This document shows, one piece after another, positions 20,778-31,888 of a stretch of 64,000 bases of DNA (its first letter is position 1; each line of letters opens with the position of its first letter). The notes beneath the pieces are model-generated. The model made no database searches. It had not been told where the DNA came from and saw only the letters and a program-made list of their open reading frames with translations. This DNA is from Neolentinus lepideus HHB14362 ss-1 (taxonomy: Eukaryota; Basidiomycota; Agaricomycetes; Gloeophyllales; Gloeophyllaceae): NCBI GenBank assembly GCA_001632425.1, contig KV425590.1:1-64000 (forward strand), in the 5' to 3' direction. The translations under genes and the position numbers were made by a program.

Positions 20778-22473
20778 ATGTCCACCCTTTCCTTCCTCGT
20801 CTCCTCCTCGCCTTCCAGTACATCTCGCACTGGAACCCTTCGACTAACCCGCTCGGATGGCACGAGCCTCTCGCTCAACACACCAGGGCTTGTAACAGCA
20901 ACCTCGCGCGGCGTCGTCCCGCATCTCTCGCCCGACCTCTGCGCGCAGACGGCTGCAGTGAGATGGGTGCATACCAGTTTCGAGAGCTTGTACGTCTCCC
21001 TCTTCGTGCCTTTCCCCACTTCTCTCACATATTTCCTTCATAACATTCTCGATGTGAACGGTGGATGGCAGTCTCGATCACAATCCAACTGTGCCGACCC
21101 TCTTTCAAGGTAAAAATGCGCTCGCCTGCTTCCTCGGCCACTCCCCCTCCACCATCCTCTCACTCTCTCTACGCGACCCGGGTGACGTCCGCTTGATGCC
21201 GCCCAACGGCGATGCGCACGTCTCGGCGGTGTGTGTGAGGGGCGTTCGTAAGGCAAGGATCGTACCACTCCATATCCCCCATTCCTTCCCATGTCAAGAC
21301 TGATTGCGTGGACGTGTATAGGTGACTCCCGCCAGCTGGAGGAGTTACGTCCAAAGCTGCGATCCGGACATCACGTTCGCCCTCACCGATGTCCCTTTCA
21401 CGGCGCCCCCTTACTCCCAAAAGCGCCTGATCAAGTCCGTCGAGCGCTCCCTTGCCTGGCTCGCCGACGTCCTGCGCTCCGATTTCACAAACACGGACCA
21501 CGCCCGCCCAAGTAATATCTTTGTTCATATGGCAGGAGGGACCGAGCCCGCCGCCCGCGCTGCGTTCTCGGAAGGCTTGGTGACGGCGTTATACGATAAG
21601 GAAGCGGAAGCCGTCAAACCCCTGAAGACACTGGATGAGGGCGTCGCAGGATACACCTTCGACCTCGCGCCGCTTCGAGTGACTCTCGGCGACCGCCTAC
21701 TTCACCACAGTAAAATCGCAGCCGCACTCGTTCCTGAGACGATCGAGACCGCGGACCTAACAGAACACACTGACAACCTCATCGAGCTTATGAACGCGAA
21801 TCTCAAACCGCTACCGCGCGACAAGCCCCGCCTCGTAAACTCGTGTACCGGCCCGCACGAGATACTGAAGATGGTGAAGGGGGTCGGAGTGGACTTGTTC
21901 GACGCAGCGTGGGCGCAGCGGGCTGCAGATATTGGAATTGCGCTAGATTTCCAGTTTCCGGTACCCGAGCGGCTACGGAATAGTGCCGAGCAAGGCGACT
22001 CCCCGACGGGGAAGTGGAATATTGGCTACAACCTTTATGACCAAGCCTATGCTCATGACTTTCACTCCCTTCTGTGTGATGATACTCTCATCTGCCCGTG
22101 CATTGCCTGCACAGCTGCCCCCTCGTCCCTATGTCTTCAACATAGTATTATAGATTCCCCAAGAGTCATCACCTCTGCCTCTCCCTTCACTCGAGCCTAC
22201 CTCCATCACCTCCTGCACACCCATGAGATGTCCTCCCATGCACTCCTCACAGCCCACAACCTGTCTGTACTTGATGCTTTCTTTGGTGGGATTCGCAAAG
22301 TCCTGGGAAGGGATGGCGGGAATAAGGTGCTTGTTGAGGAGGTAAGGGTATTTTGTGATGTGTATGATGCTAGTTCTGCTCTTTTTGATCAGGCTTTGAG
22401 ATGCTGGGCTCAGGTAGAGTTAGCAAGGGGTAAGGGTAGATTAGCAAGGGAAAAAGTTATAGATTCAACTTGA
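20778..22473 (+). CDS. qtrt2: Queuine tRNA-ribosyltransferase accessory subunit 2 (QTRT2)
   Basis: Non-catalytic partner of eukaryotic tRNA-guanine transglycosylase, which puts queuine at the wobble base of GUN-anticodon tRNAs. Family blocks seen are GTLRLTRSDGTSLSLNTPGL near the start, TPASWRSYVQSCDPDITFALTDVP, GGTEPAARAAFSEGLV, and LDEGVAGYTFDLAPLRVTLGDR. The zinc site is CPCIAC with a downstream His-rich helix (YLHHLLHTHEMSSHALLTAHN). The ATG at 20778 is favoured over 20754 because family members start directly with the MSTLSF-like strand. Exon 1 ends at about 20990 before GTACGT. A later intron begins GCAAGG after CGTAAG (about 21253) and ends TAG at 21321, which requires a GC donor to stay in frame. 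The last 450 bp of the coding region are strikingly poor in CpG. Confidence 0.88.
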
Positions 22474-23962
22474 AGCAGAGTTAGATGCAATACAATGATA
22501 CATTAGATGGTTTAGTCAGGATTGCACAAGGTCCTATATCCTGTCCACCCTACAACCTCGAGTTGCATTCATACTGGTATGGAGCAGCAGTGAGGTTAGC
22601 TGAATATATGATGCTTGAATACATGGATGATAATTCACCTTCTGATCACACAGTATCGACGTTGTGTCCTCGCTGTTTCGTGCATCGGAAACAACGCGCT
22701 CGCTCTTCTCGTTCTGAGCTCGTTCTACAGGTAAAGACGGAAGCATTTTCCGATTCCCCTGAATCGGGTATCATCTCAGTATAGGGAATATGTCGCACGT
22801 GGCAAAATGATGTTGGACAGGGGCTATTTCTCTCTATTCGGCAGCCTCTCAAAGGGTCACGTGGCGAATTGATTGCTGGACAGGGGCTATATCTCCCTAT
22901 TTGTCTCTGGGTTTAGACTGTCTGTTTCTACTCTATTCAGTGAACAACTAGATACTACCCTTTCTATCAGTTAAACAACTTTTTGCTAGATTGAAATCGG
23001 AATAAAGACTCACGTGTGCTATCCCGCAACATTATTCTAATGGGGTTTCAGATGCCAATGTTTGTGATTTTGATTCTGGCTGGATGGAGGCCCGCGGTCT
23101 GAGTATGGCTGGTATGACATATCTTGATCTCTGTTAGGCTCACTACGTCATGCTTTGTAGTAAAGAAAGCTAGATGTTCTGGTACAGAGTACTTTTCTGG
23201 TCTTTCCAATCCATCATCTTCTCGGCTCTCATGCACTCTGGTTCTGTCCCCACGGGAGGCGCTTGTTCCACAGACAATAACCGCATTGACTCTTCTAGGC
23301 TCTACGTGCAAATTTCTTACAGACTGTGATGACTAGACCTTCTGCTCAGGCTCACCAAACGGGACTGTGGTGCAATTGGGTTGCACTAAGTCAGATAAGC
23401 TCAGACGGCTGGATTCCTTAAAGCCTCCAGTTCGGAATGCACATGCATTGATTATGAGACCTGCACCGAGACAGGTACTGTTTCCATTCAATGACTTGTA
23501 CTATTGTAATGCTAGCACTGTATTTGTGTCATATTAATGCAGTTCAGACATCGTCGTACTCGTTCATTCGACTGTTCAATAAGGTGTATTGTAGTGGCAC
23601 ATAGATTCCGGTTTTGTGTGATGGTGATCCCAAAGTTATTAAAGTCTGCGCAGCACTACAAATATTGGACCGTTGGGGAACCGGGCCCGGGCGTGCCGCG
23701 CAGCGCCGTTTTCCTCAAGTTAGGTGTCGATCGCTCAGGTCCTCTCGCGGCTTTCTCTCACGATGGATAGATCGATCGGGGGACTTCGGAAATATTCATC
23801 TCTGCTTCGTCCTTGCAAGGTAATGTAACCTGTGGGAGTCCTGCGACTGCGTGTTACACAGTACATAGGTGCAAGACACCTCCGCAGACTCGAAAGATTC
23901 AAGGACATTTGTATTCTATGCAGGTCCGTCTAGATCTATACTCCCGCCTTAGTCTATAAAAT
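22474..23962. other. Intergenic region with retroelement debris
   Basis: From 22474 to about 22655 the DNA is CpG-poor like the decayed transposons, and an ORF of 99 codons (22485-22784) resembles nothing I know. A Copia LTR-like fragment lies at 22812-23040. From 23040 to 23960 I see no gene I can support; minus-strand 23311-23048 and plus-strand 23537-23770 ORFs have no recognisable domain. Confidence 0.45.
22812..23040 (+). mobile_element. Copia-type LTR fragment with primer-binding-like end
   Basis: Begins TGTTGGACAGGGGCTAT, a near-repeat of which (GCTGGACAGGGGCTATATC) recurs about 65 bp later, and is followed at 23040 by TGGGGTTTCAGATGCC. That resembles the TGGTATCAGAGC primer-binding site that Copia elements base-pair to initiator-Met tRNA. 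No second LTR or pol is visible, so this is a remnant. Confidence 0.35.
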
Positions 23963-26900
23963 CTACGCAAAGAACCCCTTCCTGTTCCAGTATGTGATCC
24001 ACCTTGCCGCGTCCTCAGCACCAAGCAGTGGCGAATCCCGTAGCGCCGGACTGACCGCCTGAGCTTTCTGCGTCGCAAACCGTGGCATACCACCCGCCTC
24101 TGTATCGGTCCGTCCCGACGCGCGGATCTCCTCATCTGCCTGCGCCATGCTCTGGAAGAATGGCAGCAGCTTGATGGACGGCTGTACGAATATGTTATTA
24201 GAGAGGCAGAATGCCAGTGGAATCAAAGCTACTTACAATGGCTTTCATATCGCTCTCCGTAGCGCCCGCGGCCTTCTTCTCCAGCAGTTGTATCCACTGC
24301 TTAAACGGCACGAGGGGCAGAGGCTCGCTCTTGCCATGGTCAACAATCTCGACAAGGGCTACTCTTACACCTTCCACAAGGTTTGTCCACGGTACAGGGC
24401 GCGGATGGACGACATTGAGAGCAGAAGGTGGAGGTTCACTCGCAAATGCAGTATCGAGGACAGTTTGGGCGACTACTTCCGAGGTCAGCCACGTGGACAC
24501 CTGACAGCCGCGCAGCTTGAATGAGCGCAGGAAAGTAGATCACCAACAAGTAGACTTACGCCTTGCGCGTCCGGCAGACAGCCAAGGGATCTGCTGGACT
24601 TGACGAAACTAGGCACCCAGTCCGTCGTAGCCCAAGAACCGTCTGGCTTGCCGCCGGCGACTTGCCCGATCCTCAAGGACGACGTCTGCATTCCACGTTC
24701 CGCCGCCTTCACAAGCAGCTGGGTCAGATGTTAGCCTTAGAGTATCCAGAGAATGTATCGAAGCTCACCTGCTCCGAAACGAACTTGCTCTCGCCATACC
24801 CTGCCCCGACGGCCACATCCAAGGGCAGGTTCGACTCTTCCGGGAACTCGCCGTTCTCCCGGTCCCAGCCTTGGGAAATGCCGACGGACGAGGTGAAGAC
24901 GTAGCGGAAGTTGGAGCCATAGGGAGATGCGAGCCCCAGATCGATGAGGTTTCGGACGCCTTTGATGTTCAGTTCGAACGAAGAAACAGAGAGATTGAAA
25001 TCGAGCCTCCAGGCATTGTGAATGATTTGCGTAGTAGTAGTTCGTAACTGGGATTTGCTATTAGTCAGGGCTGAAGAAACAGAATCTCTGATTGACAACG
25101 AACCTCGTCGTAAAGAACGCTATCGAGGCCGAGATCGCGGGCCGACTCCTCACCTTCGACTAAGACGAGCTTAGGGGACTGCAGAATGTTAACCGGTAAG
25201 CCTCGATCCGCGAAGGCTGCCGTCTGGCGCTCAGCGAGCGTCGATCGAGACGACTTCCTGTTAAACGCATATACACGCTCGACCTTCTTATCCTCGAGTA
25301 GCATCCACAACATGTACGACCCCAGACCCCCAGTAGTGCCAGTGATGAGCACAGTCGACTTCGCTGGGAGGGGCCGGGCGGAGCTGGAACTCGTGGTAGG
25401 CATGTCCGCCGAGTACTTTTCAATCAATCGGTCCATGATCGCAGTATGGGAGTGCTCTAACACATGGCCATTTGCCACGGGGGATATGAGGTTGCGGATA
25501 CCCGTAGCCAGAGAGCGGATAGTGTTGTTCGCAAAGACGAAGTTCTGTGACACATTCCCACCCGCAATCTTAGTTGCAGGGTCTTCAGACGCTCTCAGTG
25601 CGCCGATGATGCGGTTCCGAAGGAAGGTAGCGCTTAGGCTGATTCGAAAGATTCAGCCGTTGCGTGAAGAGCAGAGTGTCGATGAGACTGACCTGTCGAA
25701 GCCTTGAGCAAAGAGGTCGACATCAGGATCGGGCTTCTTCCCCTGGCTCATCTCATTGATGTCCTCGGCTTGGGCCATAAGCCACACCTCCAGGTCGACT
25801 ATCTCCCAGCTCTTCGGAGGCTCGACATCTTCACCGCGGCTTGACTCGACCTTCTCGTAGCTGCGCGGACCATCAGTGCGTAGAAACAACTACAATATAG
25901 CACAGGTACGAACAGCTCATCGATCTCCTTCGCATAATCGGACATCGTCGCCTTCCTGATAACAGTACCTTTGGGAGTACGGCGCATAGGTTTATCCGGC
26001 GACGTGACTATGATCATCTCCTTGAAAATACGACTGAAGGCCGGGGAATCTTCGTTAGCCTCTTCGATGATGGGCCTGAAAGAGGATGTGAGCGCCACTG
26101 CAGCTGAAATTTGGCGAAACTAACCATATCAAGTTCCGGAACTCAACCAAAGCTGTCTCGTCGACCGGGTCGATGGCATATTCGGGTCTCGGCTCGATGA
26201 GGATACCAACTTCGTTGTGGCCACGACCGAACATCATAACACCCGATACGATAGGCGACGTTAATACCTTCCCTTCGATAGGAGCAGGTACGGTCTTCTC
26301 CCCTGCATCCGAAGAATATTGAGACAGGCATACGAAATTTGGCATAGTACTTACCAGAAGCAAGAATTAGGACGTCGTCAACACGTCCGATACTAAAGAT
26401 CGAAGATGAGTGTTTGATTAGACTTCCACCGGAACCAGACGGTACGTACATCTTCCAAAGGCCCTCCTTCGTAGGATGCTTTTCGAAAAGGTCCGAAGTG
26501 GCGTAGCCAGGGATATCCGGGAGATTCTGGATCAGCAGAGGATGACGATCGCTGTGCTGTGTCCACAAAATGCATGTAAACTTCGATATCACGGGGCATA
26601 GCAAATATTTTACGTACCAACACTTGCAGCTCGTATTTCCCTTCGCCCTGCGGAGCCATTCGAACCGGGATTTCCGGATCGAAGACCAAGTACTCCCAGT
26701 CCGTAGGACTGAACACCACATGTTTGGGCGGCACGAAGTAGGTAACGGCGCCAAATTCGGTGCCGCCGTAGCCGGACTGGATACGCACGCCTTTTGAGAC
26801 AATCTTGTCTCCTATCTGGCGCGACAACGGGCCACCGCCAAATATCTGATAATGCATGATGGGTTTCCGCAGCCGGTGCAAATCAGGCGGCTAAGACTTA

Positions 26901-28033
26901 CCACAATTTCCATCTGTGCCAAGAAGGCGAGAGCTTCTTCTGATTCCGACCATAACTGTACATCGTAGGGAGATCATCAGACCAGCTTTACAGGGCAAGT
27001 ATGGCGTCGATCGTACCTCTAGGGATGTCGGCACGCAGATGACAGCGTTCACCTTCGTTCGCTTCAATCCTTCGAATGTATTTCCAGGACCAGGAACGAT
27101 GGGAAGAGCGGGATATTTTGGTTCAAACAAGGCAACACTTGTACCGGTGATCAACGGCGCAAATGTTTGGAAAGCCACGCCCATCATATGGAAGGCTGGC
27201 AGAGCCAACGCGCCGAATCTCAACGGCTTGGGATACCTTGCCAAATCTGCCCCGAGAGCTGAGGACACGACGTATGATTAGCCCCGACCTCTACACTGAC
27301 ACTAGCACAATCTGATACTCACGTCCGGCGTACCAGCCCAAGAAACTCTTGTTGGAATGGGGAATCGGCTTCGGGAATCCAGTAGATCCGGAAGAATGTA
27401 TATAGATAATGATGTCGTCGGGCTTACAGTTCGTCATCGCAGGATAGGGCGTGAAGAGGTCGTTAGCAGTTTCGTGACCAAGGTGCGGGAAAGCGTCGTA
27501 GAGCGGGGGAAGTTCATCGATCTGCAGTTCATGATCCGTCTCCGACAATCCAGCCTTGATTCCAGAGATAAGTGAGTCCAGTGAGGCGGAAGTCGTGATC
27601 AGGCGGTGGCAGGACGTAGTCTGCAGCATGTGGCAGACTGCAGCGGGCGAATTACGGTGAGACATAGGAAAAGGCTACGAGACGAGCACTGAGGATTTCT
27701 GTCATATGCGGGTAATCAAGGAGAGAGACGCACCGTCAGACCGGCCCTCATCAAAGCCACTATAGTCGTAGTGTACATCAAGGTGTCGCAGTTGACGATG
27801 ATGCCCACCACTTCCCGCTTTTCGAAGTTGGGCTTGGGGCGTAGTATATGAGCGACGCGGTGGATTGCACGACACCATTCCAAGTACGTGATATGTGTAG
27901 GTTCGCCATCGGGGGCGTCTGAAGGGAACACTGCATAGGTGCGGTCCGGATTATGCTGGAGACGGAGGTCGACCAGCTCCGCAAAGGCGACTGAGCCATC
28001 TGAAGGAGGATAGGTCCACGGAGACGAAACCAT
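23963..28033 (-). CDS. NRPS-like adenylate-forming reductase (A-T-R)
   Basis: Single-module carboxylic acid reductase-type enzyme. An adenylation domain activates an aryl or amino acid, a carrier domain holds it as thioester, and a terminal reductase releases the aldehyde or alcohol. Motifs in order: IIYIHSSGSTGFPKPIPHS (A3 loop), YGGTEFG (A5), TSDLF (A7), GRVDDVL (A8). The carrier motif LFAQGFDSLSATFLRNRI has the phosphopantetheine Ser. The reductase has the NAD(P) loop ITGTTGGLGSYML, FTSSVG, and GYGESKFVSE (Tyr-x3-Lys). There is no condensation domain. The start at 28033 (MVSSPWTYPPSDG) is chosen because a TATA box (TATATATAA, minus strand of 28101-28109) lies about 70 bp upstream; the longer ATG at 28183 would lie upstream of it. 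About 1,050-1,100 residues in many exons. Substrate cannot be told; no tailoring-gene cluster surrounds it. Confidence 0.9.
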
Positions 28034-28865
28034 GGCAGATGTTAGTGCGTAGCCGATAGAACGACGCGAGTGATGCCGAGTTACGCCTCCAGCGAGAAGC
28101 TTATATATAGTTTCGTACAACGGGCATGACACAGCGGCACTCGCGTTATGATATCGACTGCGCCATGATGATGTAGGGTTCACTATCGGACCGACCTTTT
28201 AGTCAATCAATTCCACACTGGATAATCAACTAATATGGCACACTACGAGAACGAGGGCTGTAGAGAGCTACGTGATGATCGCACGCGGGTTCTTCAGCTT
28301 CGCGCTGCAATACCGTGGACCAATAGTCCGTGGAAAGATGGTTTGCTGTGGTAATATGGTATGACCGTCTATGCGTTGACTTCGACCGGGCTTTCTTACA
28401 AGCTGCAGTGCTTCGTTCGGAGGAGCAGCTGCCGATGTATCCGATCGTCGGACTCGGCTAGCAAAAGATTACCATTAACGGTCAAGTTAGCGACTGATCC
28501 TAGAGTGATTACAACTCGCGACTATATAACTTGCTTGTAGTCGTTTGTGGTACCAGCATAGCGAGAATCAAGAGTTGCACGTGACACAATGCTCGCAGTT
28601 AGACGCCTACAAAAATTCCCACACGTCTCGTTGATCCATGCCGCACAAGTTCGCTCCGCAGACTCGGAACACATACTACTGATTCCCCGTCGGACGCAGT
28701 TGGCGGGCTCTCTGCTTACCATCGTACTTGGACTTGGGCGTTCACTGTACGGTGGTCTACTACCAGGTTTTCCTCGATACCGGCAGTGGCACACACTCTA
28801 GTACAGTGCAGGACCGCAGGTAGCAATTCTTCTCCCCTACCTCAACAAGGAGCATCGATACCTGG
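28034..28865. other. Divergent intergenic region; TATA box at 28101-28109 (-)
   Basis: Holds the TATA box of the reductase gene. A plus-strand ORF of 70 codons at 28589-28801 has no recognisable domain and is more likely 5' flank of the next gene. Confidence 0.5.
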
Positions 28866-31381
28866 ATGCAAATCCATCAGGTCCAGACGCCCGGCGACCC
28901 CCAAGCCGAGCAGAGGCGCGTACGGAGGGCCAATTTAGATAGGCAGAAGGCGAACCATGTGAGTGGCATTTTGTTTGCTTTGTGGCCTCGAATATTCTTT
29001 CTCTCTCTAATTCAATTTACTTCACTTCTCGTCAGACTGACGCTCCCTTACAGCTCTCTCGCCAATTGCAGATGCGGCTCCAGTATGCCCGGCTCAAGAT
29101 CGAATTTGGTTGGGTGCGTGTTTCTCTACTCCTCTGTAGCTCTTATTCTCGGGGCAGTCACTCTCTGCGTTGTTGATCCATTCATGCGGTTAACCATTAC
29201 CCCTGGTTCCTATATCCCTATTTATCTGCCCCGTTTGTATTTACAACATCTCATTCCGTCCCCGTCGCCTTTCTCCGACGTTCACGTCTCTCATCATCTT
29301 GATTACTTAGCTAATCCTCTTCTCATGCTTCTATGGACTTCTAGAAAACTCACAACCTCAATGCAGTCGAGAACCTCTACTTCCATCACAACACGCAGCA
29401 GCGCGAGGCTGCCGCCGCCGCCGCAGCAGCAGCAGCAGACGACAACGACGCTTCGACCTCGACATCTGTACCTGACCCAAATACATCCGAGAATCTCGCT
29501 TCCGCGTCAGCTCCAAATGCGGAACCAGATGAAGATTCTGTGCCTATGAACGTGGATGACCCGACAAGTAGTACAGAGAGCACGGTGCCTGCCCACCCCA
29601 CGACTTTCCCTTCTCCCATCCGCACCGATAACTCGTCTGCGGGCGGGTCACACGCGCCGTCGCACTCGGTGAGACCGACCTTCGATCTGGGCCTCCCTCC
29701 TCCATCCAGCCGCTCGCCCCCGCCTGCGTCTCCCCTCCGCCCTCCATCCTCAACGAACCGGAGCGGCGACGGACTACCCTACTCCATCCGCGTTGCCTTC
29801 GACGCCTCCGATGCGCCTCCAGACCTCCCCTACTCGCAGGCGCTCAAGCCAAGTATGGCGTTTGCCCCGTCTGATGACACGGAGGGAGCTAGGGTGCCGA
29901 CGCCCCCGCCGCGATGGACGACGAAGCCGAATAGGGGGTTTAGGACTGTCGGTGCGGCAAGCGGGAGCGGGCAGGGTGCAAGAGGGGATGGCGGAAGCGG
30001 GCAGGGTGCACGAGGGGATGACGAGAGGGAGAGGAGCGGGTCCGCGCCTGGGACGGGGATAGGTGCAGGGGCGGCGGCAAGCGCGTCGAGTCAGAATGCT
30101 GCTCTGTCGAGTGTGAGTACGACTCCTCCACCTGTGCCTCCCCACGGACCGAACGCCGCCTCGACCGCGCCTGTACCCCCAGCTTCTCACCCTACCTACC
30201 CTCCCGCCCCCGTTTTCTCCCCGCACGCTGTCCCTATCGGTCCCCTTGGTCCCAATTCTATCCCCGCGCCAGCGCCGCCTTTCCCGCCCCCTCCGCCCCT
30301 TACCCATACCGACGCGACTTCCTTCGCACCCATGAACTTCAGACAGGTACTGGATGAGGCGGACCGGCTGGTAGCCAAGGCCTTGGCCGAGGGGCGCACG
30401 GACGTACGAAGTCCTATTGATACAGCGATTGAGGAGGCGCTGAGAAGCGGGGGCGCAGGCCTGGCGAGCTTTTTGGGGAGTCTGCAGGGGATGGGGGTGG
30501 GTGGAGCGTTGGGGGGCCTCGGGCATAGCTTGGGTGGACTGCAGGCAGCTGTGGGGGCGCAGGCGGCGGATATTGATCCTGTATTAAGGGGACAGGGCGG
30601 GGGAGGGGTGATGCCGGTTCACATGCCTGTGCAGGTGCCGAATCCTAGCAGTGCGAGGCCGCCGTCGAATCCGAACGCTGCTGCGAGACCGGCGAGTAAC
30701 CCGAGGCCGTCTTCGAACCCTGCGAGGCTACCGTCTAATCCAAGTGCTGCCACTCGGCCGGCGAGCAACCCTCGGCCTCCTTCCAACCCTAATCTGAATT
30801 CAAGTGCTAACACCAATAAGCCTCCCACCCAATCCAAACTCCCCACCCGCTCGTCTTCCACTCGCTCGCCGTCGCGACCACGGATCACGCGAGCATCCGC
30901 AACACGACTCACGACTCCTGCATTCCCGAGTACTAATAACGCGTCCTCCACTTCCTTCTCCAGCTCGAATTTTCCTACGACGACGACGAACAACCTCTTC
31001 TCGAGCTCGAGTAGCGGGAGCTTCGGGAGCGGGTTCGCGAGCTCGTCCGGCGGGGGATTCGGCGGCTCGATCGGCTCAGGATTCGCGAGCACGTTCTCGA
31101 CGGGGGGGATGACGTACGACTCCTTCTGGCAGAGCGTTAAGGGCGGGACGGGAGTGAGGGCGGGGCTGGGCGCGGGGTCGAGTGCGCTGTCGGGTACGCT
31201 GGGAGGGTCGAGCTCTTTCTCGGGAACGAGCGGGGCGGCAGGGGCGGGGGGAGCTGGGTTGTTCAGGAGCTCGACGGTACCGGGGTATAGTTTTAGCTCG
31301 CAGTCGCAAGGTGGGGGGAGTGGGCAGGGAGGAGGTGAGCAGTCTGGTTCGGGTTCGAATTTGGATAACGGTACGAGTTGA
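28866..31381 (+). CDS. Large intrinsically disordered protein, unknown function
   Basis: Three exons: 28866-28958, 29036-29113 and 29345-31381, joined GT-AG in frame. The only conserved-looking part is the N terminus: RRVRRANLDRQKANH, then QLSRQLQMRLQYARLKIEFGW, then KTHNLNAVENLYFHH. This is a basic helix followed by a motif I have a vague sense of from other fungal proteins but cannot name. The rest (about 680 residues) is low complexity: a poly-Ala run, Pro/Ser-rich stretches, one amphipathic island (NFRQVLDEADRLVAKALAEG, then a Gly-rich GMGVGGALGGLGHSLGG), a tandem PSNP/RPASNPRP repeat, and a Ser/Gly/Phe-rich tail (GSFGSGFASSSGGGFGG). I do not assign a function; a nuclear regulatory or condensate-forming protein is possible. 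Confidence 0.75.
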
Positions 31382-31888
31382 TGTTGATAAGAGGAGGGGA
31401 TCCGATGTTATTGTGTTTTGCTTGATCGATTATGTGTATCTTTATGCTTGTCATGCATTTTATGAAATATGACTCCATATTCCAGAGCGGAGGACACATC
31501 CTCACAAGGGAAAAGAAGAAAGTGCATAAAGAAGACATTATCCGCTACGTATCTACGTAATTACTATTCGTCAGGTCGTGAGGTATGTATGTAGATATTT
31601 GTGTACCTGTCTATGTTGTGGAAATGGAGGCCTGCAAACCATACGGTCACGGTTCTACGTGAGTGTGAGCAGAAACAAGACGTGAGAGCGGGAAGAGAAG
31701 ACGAGACGGGTTTGGGAAATAAAGAGATAAAGGACAACGGTGGGGAAGAGGCGAAAAAACGAAATCTTTCGATCCAAAACTGAGTAAAGAAAACATGACA
31801 AGACATGAGATTAGGAGGGAAAGGGGCAGGAGCGGCTTTCGGCTTTCAGGATGTGTTTTGACAGCGGGGTGTAGAGCTGAAGGGGCAT
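31382..31888. other. Convergent intergenic region
   Basis: 3' flanks of the disordered protein (+) and Dgk1 (-). No feature recognised. Confidence 0.5.

Noticed and set aside
23963..28033. Secondary-metabolite cluster around the NRPS-like gene
   Set aside because: Neighbours are QTRT2, RAD6, a disordered protein and Dgk1; the P450 and transporter are over 10 kb away with housekeeping genes between.
28034..28183. Upstream ATG (28183) as start of the reductase
   Set aside because: It lies upstream of the TATA box at 28101-28109, and the extra 50 residues look non-conserved.
29774..30526. Minus-strand ORF of 250 codons, Arg-rich
   Set aside because: Antisense to the low-complexity, GC-rich exon 3 of the disordered protein; Arg/Pro-rich translation is an artefact of that composition.
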